Positions 9,221 through 18,537 of a stretch of DNA of 64,000 nucleotides are shown here, one piece after another. The notes under the pieces were generated by a model. It was not told where the DNA came from. It worked only from the letters and a program-made list of their open reading frames with translations, and searched no databases. The DNA lies in the NCBI GenBank assembly GCA_910584825.1, contig CAJUCI010000010.1, positions 31,548 to 95,547 of the forward strand, read 5' to 3'. Position 1 is the first letter of the stretch, and every line of letters starts with the position of its first letter. Source of the DNA: an uncultured Duncaniella sp. (GTDB taxonomy: Bacteria; Bacteroidota; Bacteroidia; Bacteroidales; Muribaculaceae). The position numbers were made by a program, and so were the translations under genes.

Positions 9221-9277
9221 GCTAATTACTAATTACTAATTGCTAATTACTAATTACTAATTGCTAATTACTAATTG
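9221..9277. repeat. AT-rich 21 bp tandem repeat
   Basis: The unit gctaattactaattactaa+tt is present 2.7 times (9221, 9242, 9263) and is itself built from an 8-base sub-repeat (ctaattac/taattact). It ends just before the cardiolipin synthase stop codon. Confidence 0.8.
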
Positions 9278-9279
9278 AG

Positions 9280-10782
9280 TTAAAGTATCGGACTCAGTAG
9301 GCGGCATAGCGATTCGCGGGCTTTGGTCACTCGGGGGCGGCGGTTCCATTCGCTCAGTTTCACCTGGCGGCACTCGTCCTGGTCGTGCTTGAAGAGTTCG
9401 GCAATGCGGGCGTTGACCTCGGTGGAGTACATCACGATATTCTCCTCGAAATTGTGTTCAAAGCTGCGGTAGTCAAAGTTGGTCGAGCCGAGGGTCACGA
9501 AATCGTCATCCACGAGCAGCACCTTGCCGTGAAGCATCCCCGGCCCATAGAGATACACCTTGATGCCCGCCAGCAGACTCTCCTCGATATAGCTGCTCGA
9601 GGCGTGGGTGAGTACGGCCGAGTCAGACTTGCCCGGGAGCATGACCCGCACGTCAACCCCCGACAGCGCGGCACACTGCAGGGCCGTGAGCAGTCCCTCG
9701 CTCGGCAGGAAGTAGGGGGTCTGGATGTATATGCGCCGTTTCGCGCCCGAGATGGCCTTGATGAAGAGCATGTGGGTGTTGCCCCAGCGGTTGGTGGGGC
9801 CCGAGGCTATAATCTGCACCATCACGTCGTCGATGGCATCGGGGCGCGGGGGCAGGGGATGGCCGTCGGCCACCTCGTCGGTGAGCAGTTCGTGGCCCAT
9901 GAATTTCCAGTCGATGGCAAAGTTGTGTTGCAGTGCCACGACCCCCGGGCCTGTCAGACGCACGGCCATGTCGCGCCAGCGTCCGAACGCACCGCCGTCG
10001 ACATAGCGTTGCGCCACGTTTATGCCGCCGATATATCCGATGCGCCCGTCTATGATTACGGCCTTGCGGTGGTTGCGCCAGTTGAGGCGGCCCAGCTTTT
10101 CGGGAAACTGTATGCGGAAGAACGAGTGCACCTCTATGCCGTGGGCCCTTAGGCGGTTGAACAGCTTGATACTGTGCGAGCCGAACGACCCCACGTAGTC
10201 ATATATCACCCTGATTTTCACCCCTGCCTTTGCGCGCTCTATGAGTATGCCCCCCAGCTCGCGCCCGAGGCGGTCGTTGGCTATGATGTAGAACTGCAGG
10301 TTGATGTATCGGCGGGCGGTCTTGAGGTCGGCAAACAGCGACTCGAACATCTCTGCGCCGTCGTTGAGCACCTCCACGCTGTTTGATGCATAGAGCATGG
10401 CCTCGGCCACGGAGTAGCCGAGCATGATGCGCTGGCGGTTGTCGGCTGACAGTGCCTTGTTGAGCTTGGGGAGCGGGCGGTGTGACTCGGAGTTGAGCAG
10501 ACGGCGGCGGTTGCGGCGCGAAATCATCTTGACGTTGCGCATGCTGCGGCCGAACACGAAGTAGAGCACGGCTCCGCCTACGGGGAATAGCAGCAGGGCC
10601 GTGACCCATCCCAGTGCCTTGAGCGGGTTGCGGTTTTCGCTCAGCACGGCCACTATGAGGGTCACGATGAGCATTGCATAGGCTATCAGCAGTGCCCACA
10701 GGAGCACTCCCGAGTAGGCAAACAGCAATGGTAGATGTGTCGTCACGCTCACGGTCTGTAAAATTACGGTTTGGGAACACAA
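9280..10782 (-). CDS. cls: Cardiolipin synthase (phospholipase D family)
   Basis: Joins two phosphatidylglycerol molecules (or a related donor pair) into cardiolipin at the inner membrane. The protein of up to 500 residues has two hydrophobic segments near the N-terminus (about 22-48 and 58-78) and two HKD phospholipase D motifs: HRKAVIID (H238, K240, D245) and HGKVLLVDD (H418, K420, D425). These are followed by GSTNFDYRS. The most upstream start is TTG at 10782; GTG codons at 10752 and 10746 are equally possible and leave the membrane segments intact. It is divergent from nadE. The 3' end runs into the repeat block with no clear terminator. Confidence 0.93.
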   Translation of the reverse strand: MCSQTVILQTVSVTTHLPLLFAYSGVLLWALLIAYAMLIVTLIVAVLSENRNPLKALGWVTALLLFPVGGAVLYFVFGRSMRNVKMISRRNRRRLLNSESHRPLPKLNKALSADNRQRIMLGYSVAEAMLYASNSVEVLNDGAEMFESLFADLKTARRYINLQFYIIANDRLGRELGGILIERAKAGVKIRVIYDYVGSFGSHSIKLFNRLRAHGIEVHSFFRIQFPEKLGRLNWRNHRKAVIIDGRIGYIGGINVAQRYVDGGAFGRWRDMAVRLTGPGVVALQHNFAIDWKFMGHELLTDEVADGHPLPPRPDAIDDVMVQIIASGPTNRWGNTHMLFIKAISGAKRRIYIQTPYFLPSEGLLTALQCAALSGVDVRVMLPGKSDSAVLTHASSSYIEESLLAGIKVYLYGPGMLHGKVLLVDDDFVTLGSTNFDYRSFEHNFEENIVMYSTEVNARIAELFKHDQDECRQVKLSEWNRRPRVTKARESLCRLLSPIL

Positions 10783-10799
10783 ATATCGTAAAATTTTCT

Positions 10800-10807
10800 T
10801 AACTTTG
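10800..10807 (+). promoter_or_regulatory. Promoter -7 box for nadE
   Basis: TAACTTTG, a perfect TAnnTTTG match, lies 26 bases before the nadE ATG. No correctly spaced TTTG is visible at -33. Confidence 0.65.
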
Positions 10808-10833
10808 AGTCGTTTTTACTGAAAAATATAGAT

Positions 10834-12768
10834 ATGCGTAACGGATTCCTACGCGTGGCCTCATGCGCCCCTCAGGTGCGCGTGGCCGATGTAGACTACA
10901 ACCTCTCTCAGATACTTGACCGCATCGACCTGCTCATCAGGCAGAAAGTCGAGGTGGCCGTCTTCCCCGAAATGTCGCTCACGGGCTACACGTGTGCCGA
11001 CCTTTTCCACAGCTCCACGCTCATCGGCGCGGCCATGGACGCCCTCGTGCGTCTGCGCGACCTCTCGCACGAGTGGCCTCTGACGCTCGTTGTGGGTCTG
11101 CCCGTGGCATGCGGAGGGGCTATGTACAACTGCGCCGCCATCATCCGTGGCGGTGACGTGCGCCTCGTGGCCAAGACGTATGTGCCCAACTACAACGAGT
11201 TCTACGAGCGTCGCTGGTGGCGTCCGCTCCCCCCGGGTCAGAGGCTCAGCGTGAGCGTCGGCGGCACCGAGGTGACCCTCGGCTGCGACAGCATATTCAC
11301 GTGTGCGGGCGTGCGTGTGGGCATCGAGATATGCGAGGACCTTTGGGTGCCCGTGCCCCCCTCGTGCCGTCTCGCAATGGGCGGGGCGCAGGTCATACTC
11401 AACCTCTCGGCGTCCGACGACCTCATAGGCAAGTATGACTATCTGCGCAAGCTCATAGCCCAGCAGTCGGCCCGCTGCATCTGCGCCTACGCCTATGCCG
11501 GGGCGGGGTGGGGCGAATCGTCGACCGACCTTGTCTTTGACGGCAAGGCCATTATAGCCGAGAACGGCTCAATCCTCGCCTCCAACAGCCGCTGGGACCC
11601 TGCGGACAACACCGTGATTGCTGACATCGACATCGAGGCCATCGACCGCGACCGTATGCACATGACCACCTTTGCCGACTGTGCCGAGCGCGAGGGGGCA
11701 TCGGGCGTGACGGTTGTACCCGACATCCCGTTCCGCGCCAAGTATGAGTGGACCGACTCTGACCCGCTCATGCGCCGCATCGACCCTCACCCGTTCGTGC
11801 CCGCCGACTCCTCGGCCAAGCAGGAGCGGTGCGACGAGATACTCAACATCCAGACTGCCGGACTCGCCCGACGCCTCGACGCCATCGGCTGCCGCACGCT
11901 CGTGGTGGGCATCTCGGGCGGCCTCGACTCCACGCTGGCACTCCTCGTGGCTGTGCGCACCTTTGACCGCCTCGGCCTCCCGCGCAAGGGCATCGTGGGC
12001 ATCACCATGCCCGGCTTCGGCACAACCGACCGCACCCACTCCAACGCCACACGCCTCATGGAGGAGCTGGGGGTGACATCGATGGAGATACCCATAGCCG
12101 AGGCCGTCAACCTGCACTTCAAGGACATCGGGCAAGACCCCTCGGTGCATGACGTGACCTATGAGAACTGTCAGGCGCGCGAGCGCACGCAGATACTCAT
12201 GGATATGTCCAACCGTCTCGGCGGCATCGTGCTCGGCACGGGCGACCTCTCGGAGCTCGCGCTCGGATGGGCCACATATAACGGCGACCACATGTCGATG
12301 TACGGCGTGAATGCCGGTGTGCCCAAGACCCTCGTGCGCCATCTCGTGGACTACTACGCCCACCAGCCGTCGACCTCCGAGGCCGTGCGCTCGCTCCTGC
12401 TCGACATCATCGACACCCCCATCAGCCCCGAGCTTGTGCCTGCGGCGGCTGACGGCGAGATATTGCAGAAGACCGAAGACCTCGTGGGCCCCTATGAGCT
12501 TCACGACTTCTTCCTCTACTATATGCTGCGCTACGGCTTCTCTCCCGAGCGCATCTATATGCTTGCGCGCCATGCCTTTACGGCTGAGGAGTATGACGAC
12601 GCCACGATACGCCGCTGGCTCGACACCTTCATGCGCCGCTTCTTCCAGCAGCAGTTCAAACGCTCCTGCCTGCCCGACGGGCCTAAGGTAGGCTCGGTGT
12701 GCCTCTCGCCCCGAGGCGACTGGCGCATGCCCTCCGACGCTTCATCCACCCTCTGGCGCAAACTATGA
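10834..12768 (+). CDS. nadE: Glutamine-dependent NAD+ synthetase
   Basis: Catalyses the last step of NAD synthesis, amidation of deamido-NAD with nitrogen from glutamine. The 644-residue protein has an N-terminal nitrilase-type glutaminase domain whose catalytic triad is visible as E46 (FPEMSLTGY), K114 (AKTYVPNY) and C167 (IEICEDLW). The C-terminal synthetase domain has the P-loop SGGLDST (361-367) and the GTGDLSELALGW region. This is the long two-domain type. Its stop overlaps the start of the downstream symporter gene (ATGA), indicating translational coupling. Confidence 0.97.
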   Translation: MRNGFLRVASCAPQVRVADVDYNLSQILDRIDLLIRQKVEVAVFPEMSLTGYTCADLFHSSTLIGAAMDALVRLRDLSHEWPLTLVVGLPVACGGAMYNCAAIIRGGDVRLVAKTYVPNYNEFYERRWWRPLPPGQRLSVSVGGTEVTLGCDSIFTCAGVRVGIEICEDLWVPVPPSCRLAMGGAQVILNLSASDDLIGKYDYLRKLIAQQSARCICAYAYAGAGWGESSTDLVFDGKAIIAENGSILASNSRWDPADNTVIADIDIEAIDRDRMHMTTFADCAEREGASGVTVVPDIPFRAKYEWTDSDPLMRRIDPHPFVPADSSAKQERCDEILNIQTAGLARRLDAIGCRTLVVGISGGLDSTLALLVAVRTFDRLGLPRKGIVGITMPGFGTTDRTHSNATRLMEELGVTSMEIPIAEAVNLHFKDIGQDPSVHDVTYENCQARERTQILMDMSNRLGGIVLGTGDLSELALGWATYNGDHMSMYGVNAGVPKTLVRHLVDYYAHQPSTSEAVRSLLLDIIDTPISPELVPAAADGEILQKTEDLVGPYELHDFFLYYMLRYGFSPERIYMLARHAFTAEEYDDATIRRWLDTFMRRFFQQQFKRSCLPDGPKVGSVCLSPRGDWRMPSDASSTLWRKL

Positions 12769-13916
12769 CCATGAGACGCCTCGGACTCCTGCCGCGCATA
12801 GCCATAGCCATCCTGCTCGGCATACTCGTCGGCTACATCGCTCCCGCATGGCTCGGAGAGCTGTGTGCGACGTTCAATGCCATATACTCGCAGTTTCTCG
12901 GCTTCATGATACCGCTTATTATCGTCGGCTTCGTCGTCCCCGCAATCGCCGACATCGGCGGACGTGCCGGACGGCTGCTGGTGATAACTGCCCTGCTTGC
13001 CTACGGTTTCACCATCCTCTCAGGGCTAATATCCTATCTGACAGGCTCGGCCATCTTCCCCTCGCTCATCTCGGGCGAGAGCGGCCTTGCGGCAGCCGAG
13101 AGCGGCGGCAAGCTTGTGCCGTGGTTTACGGTAGAGATGCCCCCGCTCATGGGTGTGACCACCTCGCTCGTGCTCTCGTTCATCCTCGGCCTCGGCATAG
13201 CCTTTTCCGAGGCACCTGCCCTGCGCCGCGGCATGTCAGAGCTGCGCGACATCGTGGCCAAGACCATCAACGCGGCCATCATCCCCCTGCTGCCCGTCTA
13301 CATCTTCGGCATCTTCCTCTGCATGACCGTCGAGGGTGAGGTGGGGGCCATACTGCGCAGCTTCATCAAGATAATAGGCATCATCTTTGCCCTCCACGTC
13401 TTTGTGCTCGTGCTGCAATACTGCATCGCCGCGCCGTTTGCCCGTCGCAACCCGCTCGTGATGCTCCGTACCATGCTCCCGGCCTACTTCACCGCCCTCG
13501 GTACACAGTCGTCGGCCGCAACCATCCCCGTGACCCTCCGTCAGGCCATACGCATGGGGGTGCGCGAGGATGTCGCAGGCTTCGTCATCCCCCTCTGCGC
13601 CACCATCCATCTCAGCGGCAGCACGCTCAAGATTGTGGCCTGTGCGCTCGCCATCATGATAATGCACGGTCAGCCCCACGACCTGCCCCTCTTCCTCCAC
13701 TTCATCGCCATGCTCGGCATCACCATGGTGGCCGCTCCAGGCATACCCGGCGGAGCCATCATGGCCGCCCTCGGCGTGTTGCAGTCAATCCTCGGCTTCG
13801 ACCAGGAGACCATAGCCCTCATGATAGCCCTCTACATAGCCATGGACTCGTTCGGCACCGCATGTAACGTCACGGGCGACGGAGCCATCGCCGCCATCGT
13901 CGACCGCGTGGCCTGA
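12765..13916 (+). CDS. Dicarboxylate/amino acid:cation symporter (DAACS family)
   Basis: A 383-residue inner-membrane transporter related to GltP/SstT. It begins MTMRRLGLLPRIAIAILLG and has eight or so hydrophobic segments. Family marks include IPLIIVGFVVPAIADIG near residue 50, TQSSAATIPVT (the serine-rich re-entrant loop) and the late VAAPGIPGGAIMAALGVLQ and DSFGTACNVTGDGA motifs, whose aspartate and asparagine bind cation and substrate in characterised homologues. The exact substrate (glutamate, aspartate, serine/threonine or C4-dicarboxylate) is not determined. The ATG at 12765 shares ATGA with the nadE stop; ATG 12771 is an alternative. Confidence 0.9.
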   Translation: MTMRRLGLLPRIAIAILLGILVGYIAPAWLGELCATFNAIYSQFLGFMIPLIIVGFVVPAIADIGGRAGRLLVITALLAYGFTILSGLISYLTGSAIFPSLISGESGLAAAESGGKLVPWFTVEMPPLMGVTTSLVLSFILGLGIAFSEAPALRRGMSELRDIVAKTINAAIIPLLPVYIFGIFLCMTVEGEVGAILRSFIKIIGIIFALHVFVLVLQYCIAAPFARRNPLVMLRTMLPAYFTALGTQSSAATIPVTLRQAIRMGVREDVAGFVIPLCATIHLSGSTLKIVACALAIMIMHGQPHDLPLFLHFIAMLGITMVAAPGIPGGAIMAALGVLQSILGFDQETIALMIALYIAMDSFGTACNVTGDGAIAAIVDRVA

Positions 13917-13972
13917 CCGCCTCACGACACACTACAACACACTACCACTCACACACACTCATCACAGACCAT

Positions 13973-14722
13973 ATGGAAGTACTCTACGAGGATAACCACC
14001 TTATAATAGTAAACAAGGCACCCGGCGAGATAGTGCAGGGCGACAAGACGGGCGACGAGCCGCTGGTCGAGACCCTGCGCCGCTGGATTAAGGAGAAGTA
14101 TGCCAAGCCGGGCAACGTGTTCTGCGGAGTCGTGCACCGCCTTGACCGTCCTGTGGGCGGCCTCGTCATCTTTGCCAAGACCTCCAAGGCCCTTGCGAGG
14201 ATGAACGAGATGTTCCGCACGGGAGGCGTGCACAAGACCTACCTCGCACTGACCCGCAACCGTCCCCCCAAGGACTCCGAACGCCTTACGGGTTACATAT
14301 CATCGACCGAGCGCAACAACAAGAGCTACTTCTCGCCCACACCCCGCAACGGGGCCAAGGAGGCCGCGCTCTCTTACCGCTATCTCGGCTCCTCTGACCG
14401 CTACCACCTGCTTGAGGTCAATCTCGAGACCGGGCGAAAGCATCAGATACGTGTCCAGCTCTCGTCGATAGGCTGTCCCGTCAAGGGCGACCTCAAGTAT
14501 GGCGACAAGCGTTCCAACCCCGACGGCTCCATCTCGCTCCGCGCCCACCGCGTGCGTTTCGAGCATCCCGTGTCGGGCAAGATGATTGACGTCACAGCCC
14601 CTCTGCCCTCCGACCCCTTGTGGCAGGCATTCAGCGACATAGTGCGTGAGAACGATGCACCCGACAGCGCGGCAGGCAACGACAGCGTAACCCACCATCC
14701 CGCAGGCAATGATGCAGATTGA
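13973..14722 (+). CDS. RluA-family 23S rRNA/tRNA pseudouridine synthase
   Basis: A 249-residue enzyme that isomerises uridine to pseudouridine in structured RNA. It has the RluA motif HRLDRPVGG with catalytic aspartate D58, plus ETGRKHQIRVQLSSIGCPVKGD typical of the family. There is no N-terminal S4 domain, so it resembles the single-domain RluA/TruC-like group; the target RNA is not predictable. The C-terminal tail (about 230-249) is low-complexity. It overlaps the next gene by 14 bases. Confidence 0.9.
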   Translation: MEVLYEDNHLIIVNKAPGEIVQGDKTGDEPLVETLRRWIKEKYAKPGNVFCGVVHRLDRPVGGLVIFAKTSKALARMNEMFRTGGVHKTYLALTRNRPPKDSERLTGYISSTERNNKSYFSPTPRNGAKEAALSYRYLGSSDRYHLLEVNLETGRKHQIRVQLSSIGCPVKGDLKYGDKRSNPDGSISLRAHRVRFEHPVSGKMIDVTAPLPSDPLWQAFSDIVRENDAPDSAAGNDSVTHHPAGNDAD

Positions 14723-15533
14723 CATCGACACAGTGTTGCGCGAGCGTCTGCCACGGCATTACCGCTTCATCCCCCGCTGTGTGGTGGGGTGGCTCGAGCG
14801 GCTCATATGCCAGGACGAGCTTAACGCCCTGCTGCGCCGCAACGGTGAGTTGCAGGGTGCCGACTTCGCCCGAGCCGTCATCGGCGACCTCGGCGTCACC
14901 TACAGTCTGGCCGGGCAGATGCCCGACCCCTCGCGCAGGAGGGTGGTGCTCGTCTCCAACCATCCCCTCGGCGGTCTCGACGGCCTCGTGCTCGCATCGG
15001 CAGTCGCCGACATCTACGGTCGGGAGCCTGCGGCCAAGTTTGTGGTCAACGACCTGCTCAACTTCGTCGAGCCCCTGCGCCCGATATTTCTCGGCGTCAA
15101 CAAGCATGGGGCACAGTCGCGAGGGAGCGTGAGCGACATCGACACGGCCTTTGATTCCGACATGCCCATCGTCATGTTTCCCGCCGGACTCGTGTCCCGT
15201 CGGGGCGACGACGGCACCATCGCCGACCTCCGCTGGGGTAAAATGTCAGTCGTAAAGGCAATATCATCGCACCGTGACGTAATTCCCGTGCATTTTAGTG
15301 GTGAAAATTCACCGTTTTTTTATAAATTTGCACGTCTTAGGACTCGGCTCGGCCTGAAGTTCAACATCGAGATGGTGCGTCTGCCCAAGGAGGTGTTTCT
15401 CAGCCGAGGCTCGCACTTCACCCTCACCTTCGGAGCCCCCATCCCCTGGGAGTCGCTGCGCGGAGGCCGTGATGCGGTCGGCCAGGCCGAAAAGCTAAGG
15501 TCAATCGTTTACGAATTGCCCCGTCAAAAATAG
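14709..15533 (+). CDS. glsA: PlsC-type O-acyltransferase, probable GlsA (amino-acid lipid synthesis)
   Basis: A 274-residue acyltransferase with the motif SNHPLGGLDG (H85, D91) in place of the usual HX4D, and MFPAGLVSRR as the acyl-acceptor motif. The companion gene 4 bases downstream encodes an N-acyltransferase. In Bacteroides thetaiotaomicron an adjacent pair of this type (GlsA O-acyltransferase and GlsB N-acyltransferase) makes glycine lipids, the precursors of flavolipin-like lipids. That function is transferred here from family and neighbourhood. ATG 14709 or the ATG three bases later can be the start; both overlap the pseudouridine synthase gene. Confidence 0.8.
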   Translation: MMQIDIDTVLRERLPRHYRFIPRCVVGWLERLICQDELNALLRRNGELQGADFARAVIGDLGVTYSLAGQMPDPSRRRVVLVSNHPLGGLDGLVLASAVADIYGREPAAKFVVNDLLNFVEPLRPIFLGVNKHGAQSRGSVSDIDTAFDSDMPIVMFPAGLVSRRGDDGTIADLRWGKMSVVKAISSHRDVIPVHFSGENSPFFYKFARLRTRLGLKFNIEMVRLPKEVFLSRGSHFTLTFGAPIPWESLRGGRDAVGQAEKLRSIVYELPRQK

Positions 15534-15537
15534 TATC

Positions 15538-16488
15538 ATGACCCAACGAATCATAGACCCTGTAGACCCTGCACTCATTGAAAAGGAACTTACCCCCGCA
15601 CGGCTTCTGCGCCGTTCCAACAAAGGGGGCAACCTCATCTACGTCCTCGACGGCCGGGAGTGTCCCGCCACGATGAATGAGATAGGGCGTCTGCGCGAGG
15701 AGTCGTTCCGTGCGGCGGGCGGAGGCACAGGCAAGAGTGTCGACATCGACGAGTTTGACACGATGGACCCCCCATGCCGCCAGCTCATAGTGTGGGACCC
15801 CGAGGCAAAGCTCATACTCGGAGGCTACCGCTTCATCATAGGCCGTGACATACGCATCGACCCCTCGGGCCGTCCGCGCATAGCCACGAGCCACATGTTC
15901 AACTTCTCGGAACGCTTCATACGCGAATACCTGCCCCGCACCATCGAGCTTGGCCGCTCGTTCGTGCGTCTGCACTATCAGTCGTCACAGGCCGGAGCCA
16001 AGGCCCTCTTCGCCCTCGACAACCTCTGGGACGGCCTCGGTGCGCTCACGGTGGTCTATCCCGAGATAGAATACCTCTTCGGCAAGATGACGATGTATCC
16101 CAGCTATGACCGCAACTGTCGCGACATGATACTCTACTTCCTCCAGAAGCACTTTCCCGACCCCGACATGCTCGTGTGGCCCATGCATCCGCTCGACACG
16201 ATGGCCGATGCCCACGAGATGGAGGCCCTGTTCACAGGCGGGTCGTTCAAGGAGGATTACAAGATACTCAATCACGAGGTGCGCAAGCATGGCTTCAACA
16301 TCCCCCCGCTTGTCAACTCCTACATGAGCCTGTCGCCGACCATGAAGATGTTCGGCACGGCCATCAACGACGAGTTTGGCGATGTGGAGGAGAGCGGCAT
16401 CTTCTTTGCCATCTCCGACATCTTCGAGGAGAAGAAGCAACGCCACATCGGCACCTACCATCCGGCTTTGAGCGAGACTCCAACTTAA
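15538..16488 (+). CDS. glsB: Amino-acid N-acyltransferase, probable GlsB (GNAT/OlsB-like)
   Basis: A 316-residue protein of the OlsB/hemolysin-like acetyltransferase superfamily. Signature stretches are RECPATMNEIGRLREESFR (about residues 39-57), DEFDTMDPPCRQLIVWD and RSFVRLHYQ. In the family it transfers a 3-hydroxy fatty acyl group from acyl-ACP to glycine or another amino acid, forming the mono-acylated lipid that GlsA then O-acylates. The 4-base gap to the glsA-like gene supports one operon. Ornithine as substrate is the main alternative. Confidence 0.8.
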   Translation: MTQRIIDPVDPALIEKELTPARLLRRSNKGGNLIYVLDGRECPATMNEIGRLREESFRAAGGGTGKSVDIDEFDTMDPPCRQLIVWDPEAKLILGGYRFIIGRDIRIDPSGRPRIATSHMFNFSERFIREYLPRTIELGRSFVRLHYQSSQAGAKALFALDNLWDGLGALTVVYPEIEYLFGKMTMYPSYDRNCRDMILYFLQKHFPDPDMLVWPMHPLDTMADAHEMEALFTGGSFKEDYKILNHEVRKHGFNIPPLVNSYMSLSPTMKMFGTAINDEFGDVEESGIFFAISDIFEEKKQRHIGTYHPALSETPT

Positions 16489-16546
16489 CTGTGTCAGCCT
16501 TGTTGATATAAAAGGTGAAACACACATCTTCTTACTATATGCCAAT

Positions 16547-17584
16547 ATGAAAAAGGAACGTATTCTCGTGACCGGTGGCACCGGTTACATCGGCTCACAC
16601 ACCGTGGTCGAGCTTCAGCAGGCCGGTTACCCGGTGGTCATAATCGACAATCTCTCCAACTCGAGTGCCGATGTCATCGACGGCATCGAGCGCATCACAG
16701 GCATCCGTCCTGACTTTGTCGAAGGCGACTGCACCGACCTGCCCACTCTCAGCCGACTTTTTGCTGACTATCCCGACATCAAGGGCATAATCAACTTTGC
16801 AGCCTCCAAGGCCGTAGGCGAGAGCATGCAGAAGCCAATCCTCTACTATCGCAACAACCTCAATACCCTCCTCAACCTCCTCGACCTCATAGGTCCCAAC
16901 GGAGTCAAGGGCATAGTGTTCTCATCGTCATGTACCGTCTACGGCGAGCCTGACGAGAACCCCGTCACCGAGGCCGCTCCCATCAAGAAGGCCACATCGC
17001 CCTACGGAAACACCAAGCAGATTTCCGAGGAGATTATCACCGACGTAATCAATGCCGGCGCGCCATTCAAGAGCGTCATCCTCCGCTACTTCAACCCCGT
17101 GGGCGCACATCCCTCGGCTGAAATCGGCGAGCTGCCCAACGGTGTGCCTCAGAACCTCATCCCTTACCTGACCCAGACTGCCATAGGCATACGCAAGGAA
17201 CTCAGCGTGTTTGGCGACGACTACAACACCCCCGACGGCTCATGCATCCGCGACTATATCAATGTCGTAGACCTTGCCAAGGCCCACGTGATAGCCGTGG
17301 AGCGCATGCTGACCGACAAGACCGACGCCAAGATTGAGATTTTCAACCTCGGCACAGGCAACGGTGTATCGGTGCTCGAACTCATCAACACCTTTGAGGA
17401 GGCTACGGGCGTGAAAGTGCCTCACAAGATTGTAGGACGCCGTCCCGGTGACATCGAGAAGGTATGGGCCAATCCCGCCTATGCCAACGAGGTGCTCGGC
17501 TGGAAGGCCACATCAACCCTCGCCGACACCATGCGCTCGGCATGGGCATGGCAGCTCAAGCTCCGCGAGCGCGGCATAATGTAG
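16547..17584 (+). CDS. galE: UDP-glucose 4-epimerase
   Basis: Interconverts UDP-glucose and UDP-galactose (or their N-acetyl forms) using bound NAD. The 345-residue protein starts with the Rossmann motif VTGGTGYIGSH (residues 8-18), has SSSCTVYG (127-133) and the catalytic YGNTK (Y153, K157), and ends with the GRRPGDIEKVWANP segment of GalE. The downstream aldose-1-epimerase homologue suggests a hexose/galactose context. The start at MKKERILVTGG places the nucleotide-binding motif correctly. Confidence 0.95.
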   Translation: MKKERILVTGGTGYIGSHTVVELQQAGYPVVIIDNLSNSSADVIDGIERITGIRPDFVEGDCTDLPTLSRLFADYPDIKGIINFAASKAVGESMQKPILYYRNNLNTLLNLLDLIGPNGVKGIVFSSSCTVYGEPDENPVTEAAPIKKATSPYGNTKQISEEIITDVINAGAPFKSVILRYFNPVGAHPSAEIGELPNGVPQNLIPYLTQTAIGIRKELSVFGDDYNTPDGSCIRDYINVVDLAKAHVIAVERMLTDKTDAKIEIFNLGTGNGVSVLELINTFEEATGVKVPHKIVGRRPGDIEKVWANPAYANEVLGWKATSTLADTMRSAWAWQLKLRERGIM

Positions 17585-17604
17585 TCAGGTCACAAGTGCA
17601 TCAT

Positions 17605-18486
17605 ATGGAGCAGACACTATCCAACAACCTCCTGACAGTCACCATCGACACCCACGGTGCTGAGCTTCAGAGCATCGTCAGTAAGACCACCGGGCATCAG
17701 TACCTCTGGCAGGGCGACAAGACCTTTTGGGGACGTCGTTCGCCCGTGCTCTTCCCGATAGTCGGGGCCGTATGGCAGGGACGCTACCGCATGGACGGAC
17801 GCGAGTACGAGATGGGGCAGCACGGCTTTGCGCGTGACTGTGACTTCACCATCATGCCTGACACCCCCGACGATGAGGCATGGTTTGCGCTGGAGTCTGA
17901 CGAGGCCACGCTCTCGCGCTATCCGCGCAGATTCCGCCTTGAGATAGGCTACCGCCTCCAGGAGGCACGTCTCACCGTCATGTGGCGCGTAATCAACCTC
18001 GATGACCGCGACATGACCTTTCAGATAGGAGCGCATCCGGCCTTCAACTATCCCGAGTTCAACCCGTCCGACCCTGTACACGGCTACTTCTGCTTCGGTC
18101 CTCGCGACCTTCATGCCGAGGTAATCGAGGCGAAAGGGTGCGTAGGGAGCGAGACAGTCAGCCTCAGCCTTGACGGGCACGACATGCTTCCCATCGAGGC
18201 CACGACCTTCTCACGTGACGCCATCATCCTCGACGACAGTCAGGTGCGCAGAGTGTCGCTGCTCGACAAGCACCGTGCCCCATACCTGACACTGCTCTTC
18301 TCGGCACCGCTCGTAGGGCTGTGGTCACCGTCACCCTCGGCACCGTTCGTATGCATCGAGCCGTGGTGGGGCCGATGTGACCGTGTAGGCTTCGACGGCG
18401 ACTTCGCTGCCCGTGAGCACGTCAACAACCTCGCCCCGGGCAACACCTTCGACGCCTCCTACATGATAATCTTCGACAACTTCTAA
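17605..18486 (+). CDS. Aldose 1-epimerase family protein (LacX-like)
   Basis: A 293-residue protein of the galactose mutarotase fold, similar to LacX-type members. It shows RRSPVLFPIVGAVWQGRYRM (about residues 48-67), the histidine motif GAHPAFNYPE and the C-terminal acid motif CIEPWWGRCD, the positions of the catalytic His/Glu in mutarotases. It probably interconverts sugar anomers, but the substrate is unknown. It starts at ATG 17605, 20 bases after galE; a longer frame beginning inside galE is rejected because the conserved domain starts at MEQTLSNN. The gene is followed by a strong hairpin terminator. Confidence 0.85.
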   Translation: MEQTLSNNLLTVTIDTHGAELQSIVSKTTGHQYLWQGDKTFWGRRSPVLFPIVGAVWQGRYRMDGREYEMGQHGFARDCDFTIMPDTPDDEAWFALESDEATLSRYPRRFRLEIGYRLQEARLTVMWRVINLDDRDMTFQIGAHPAFNYPEFNPSDPVHGYFCFGPRDLHAEVIEAKGCVGSETVSLSLDGHDMLPIEATTFSRDAIILDDSQVRRVSLLDKHRAPYLTLLFSAPLVGLWSPSPSAPFVCIEPWWGRCDRVGFDGDFAAREHVNNLAPGNTFDASYMIIFDNF

Positions 18487-18537
18487 ACCTCGATAATATC
18501 ATAGACAAATCTGAGCCTACATAGGCAGACAATAAAT

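Larger units (their letters stand above)
8177..9279. other. 1.1 kb gene-free repeat block
   Basis: No convincing gene lies between rplI and the 3' end of the cardiolipin synthase gene. The block holds the rplI terminator (8281-8320), GTCGCA array 3, nested-palindrome copy 2, a plain stretch (8700-8980, including an AT-rich tata run near 8832-8852), GTCGCA array 4 and a 21 bp AT-rich tandem. An open frame of 156 codons across 8762-9232 only translates the repeats. Confidence 0.8.

Noticed and set aside
8762..9232. 156-codon open frame in the repeat block
   Set aside because: Much of it translates GTCGCA repeats (Arg/Ser/His-rich low complexity), and it has no promoter, family or conserved start.
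8981..9277. Possible CRISPR array
   Set aside because: The repeats are 6-21 bases, spacers are 0-6 bases and not unique, and no cas genes are nearby.
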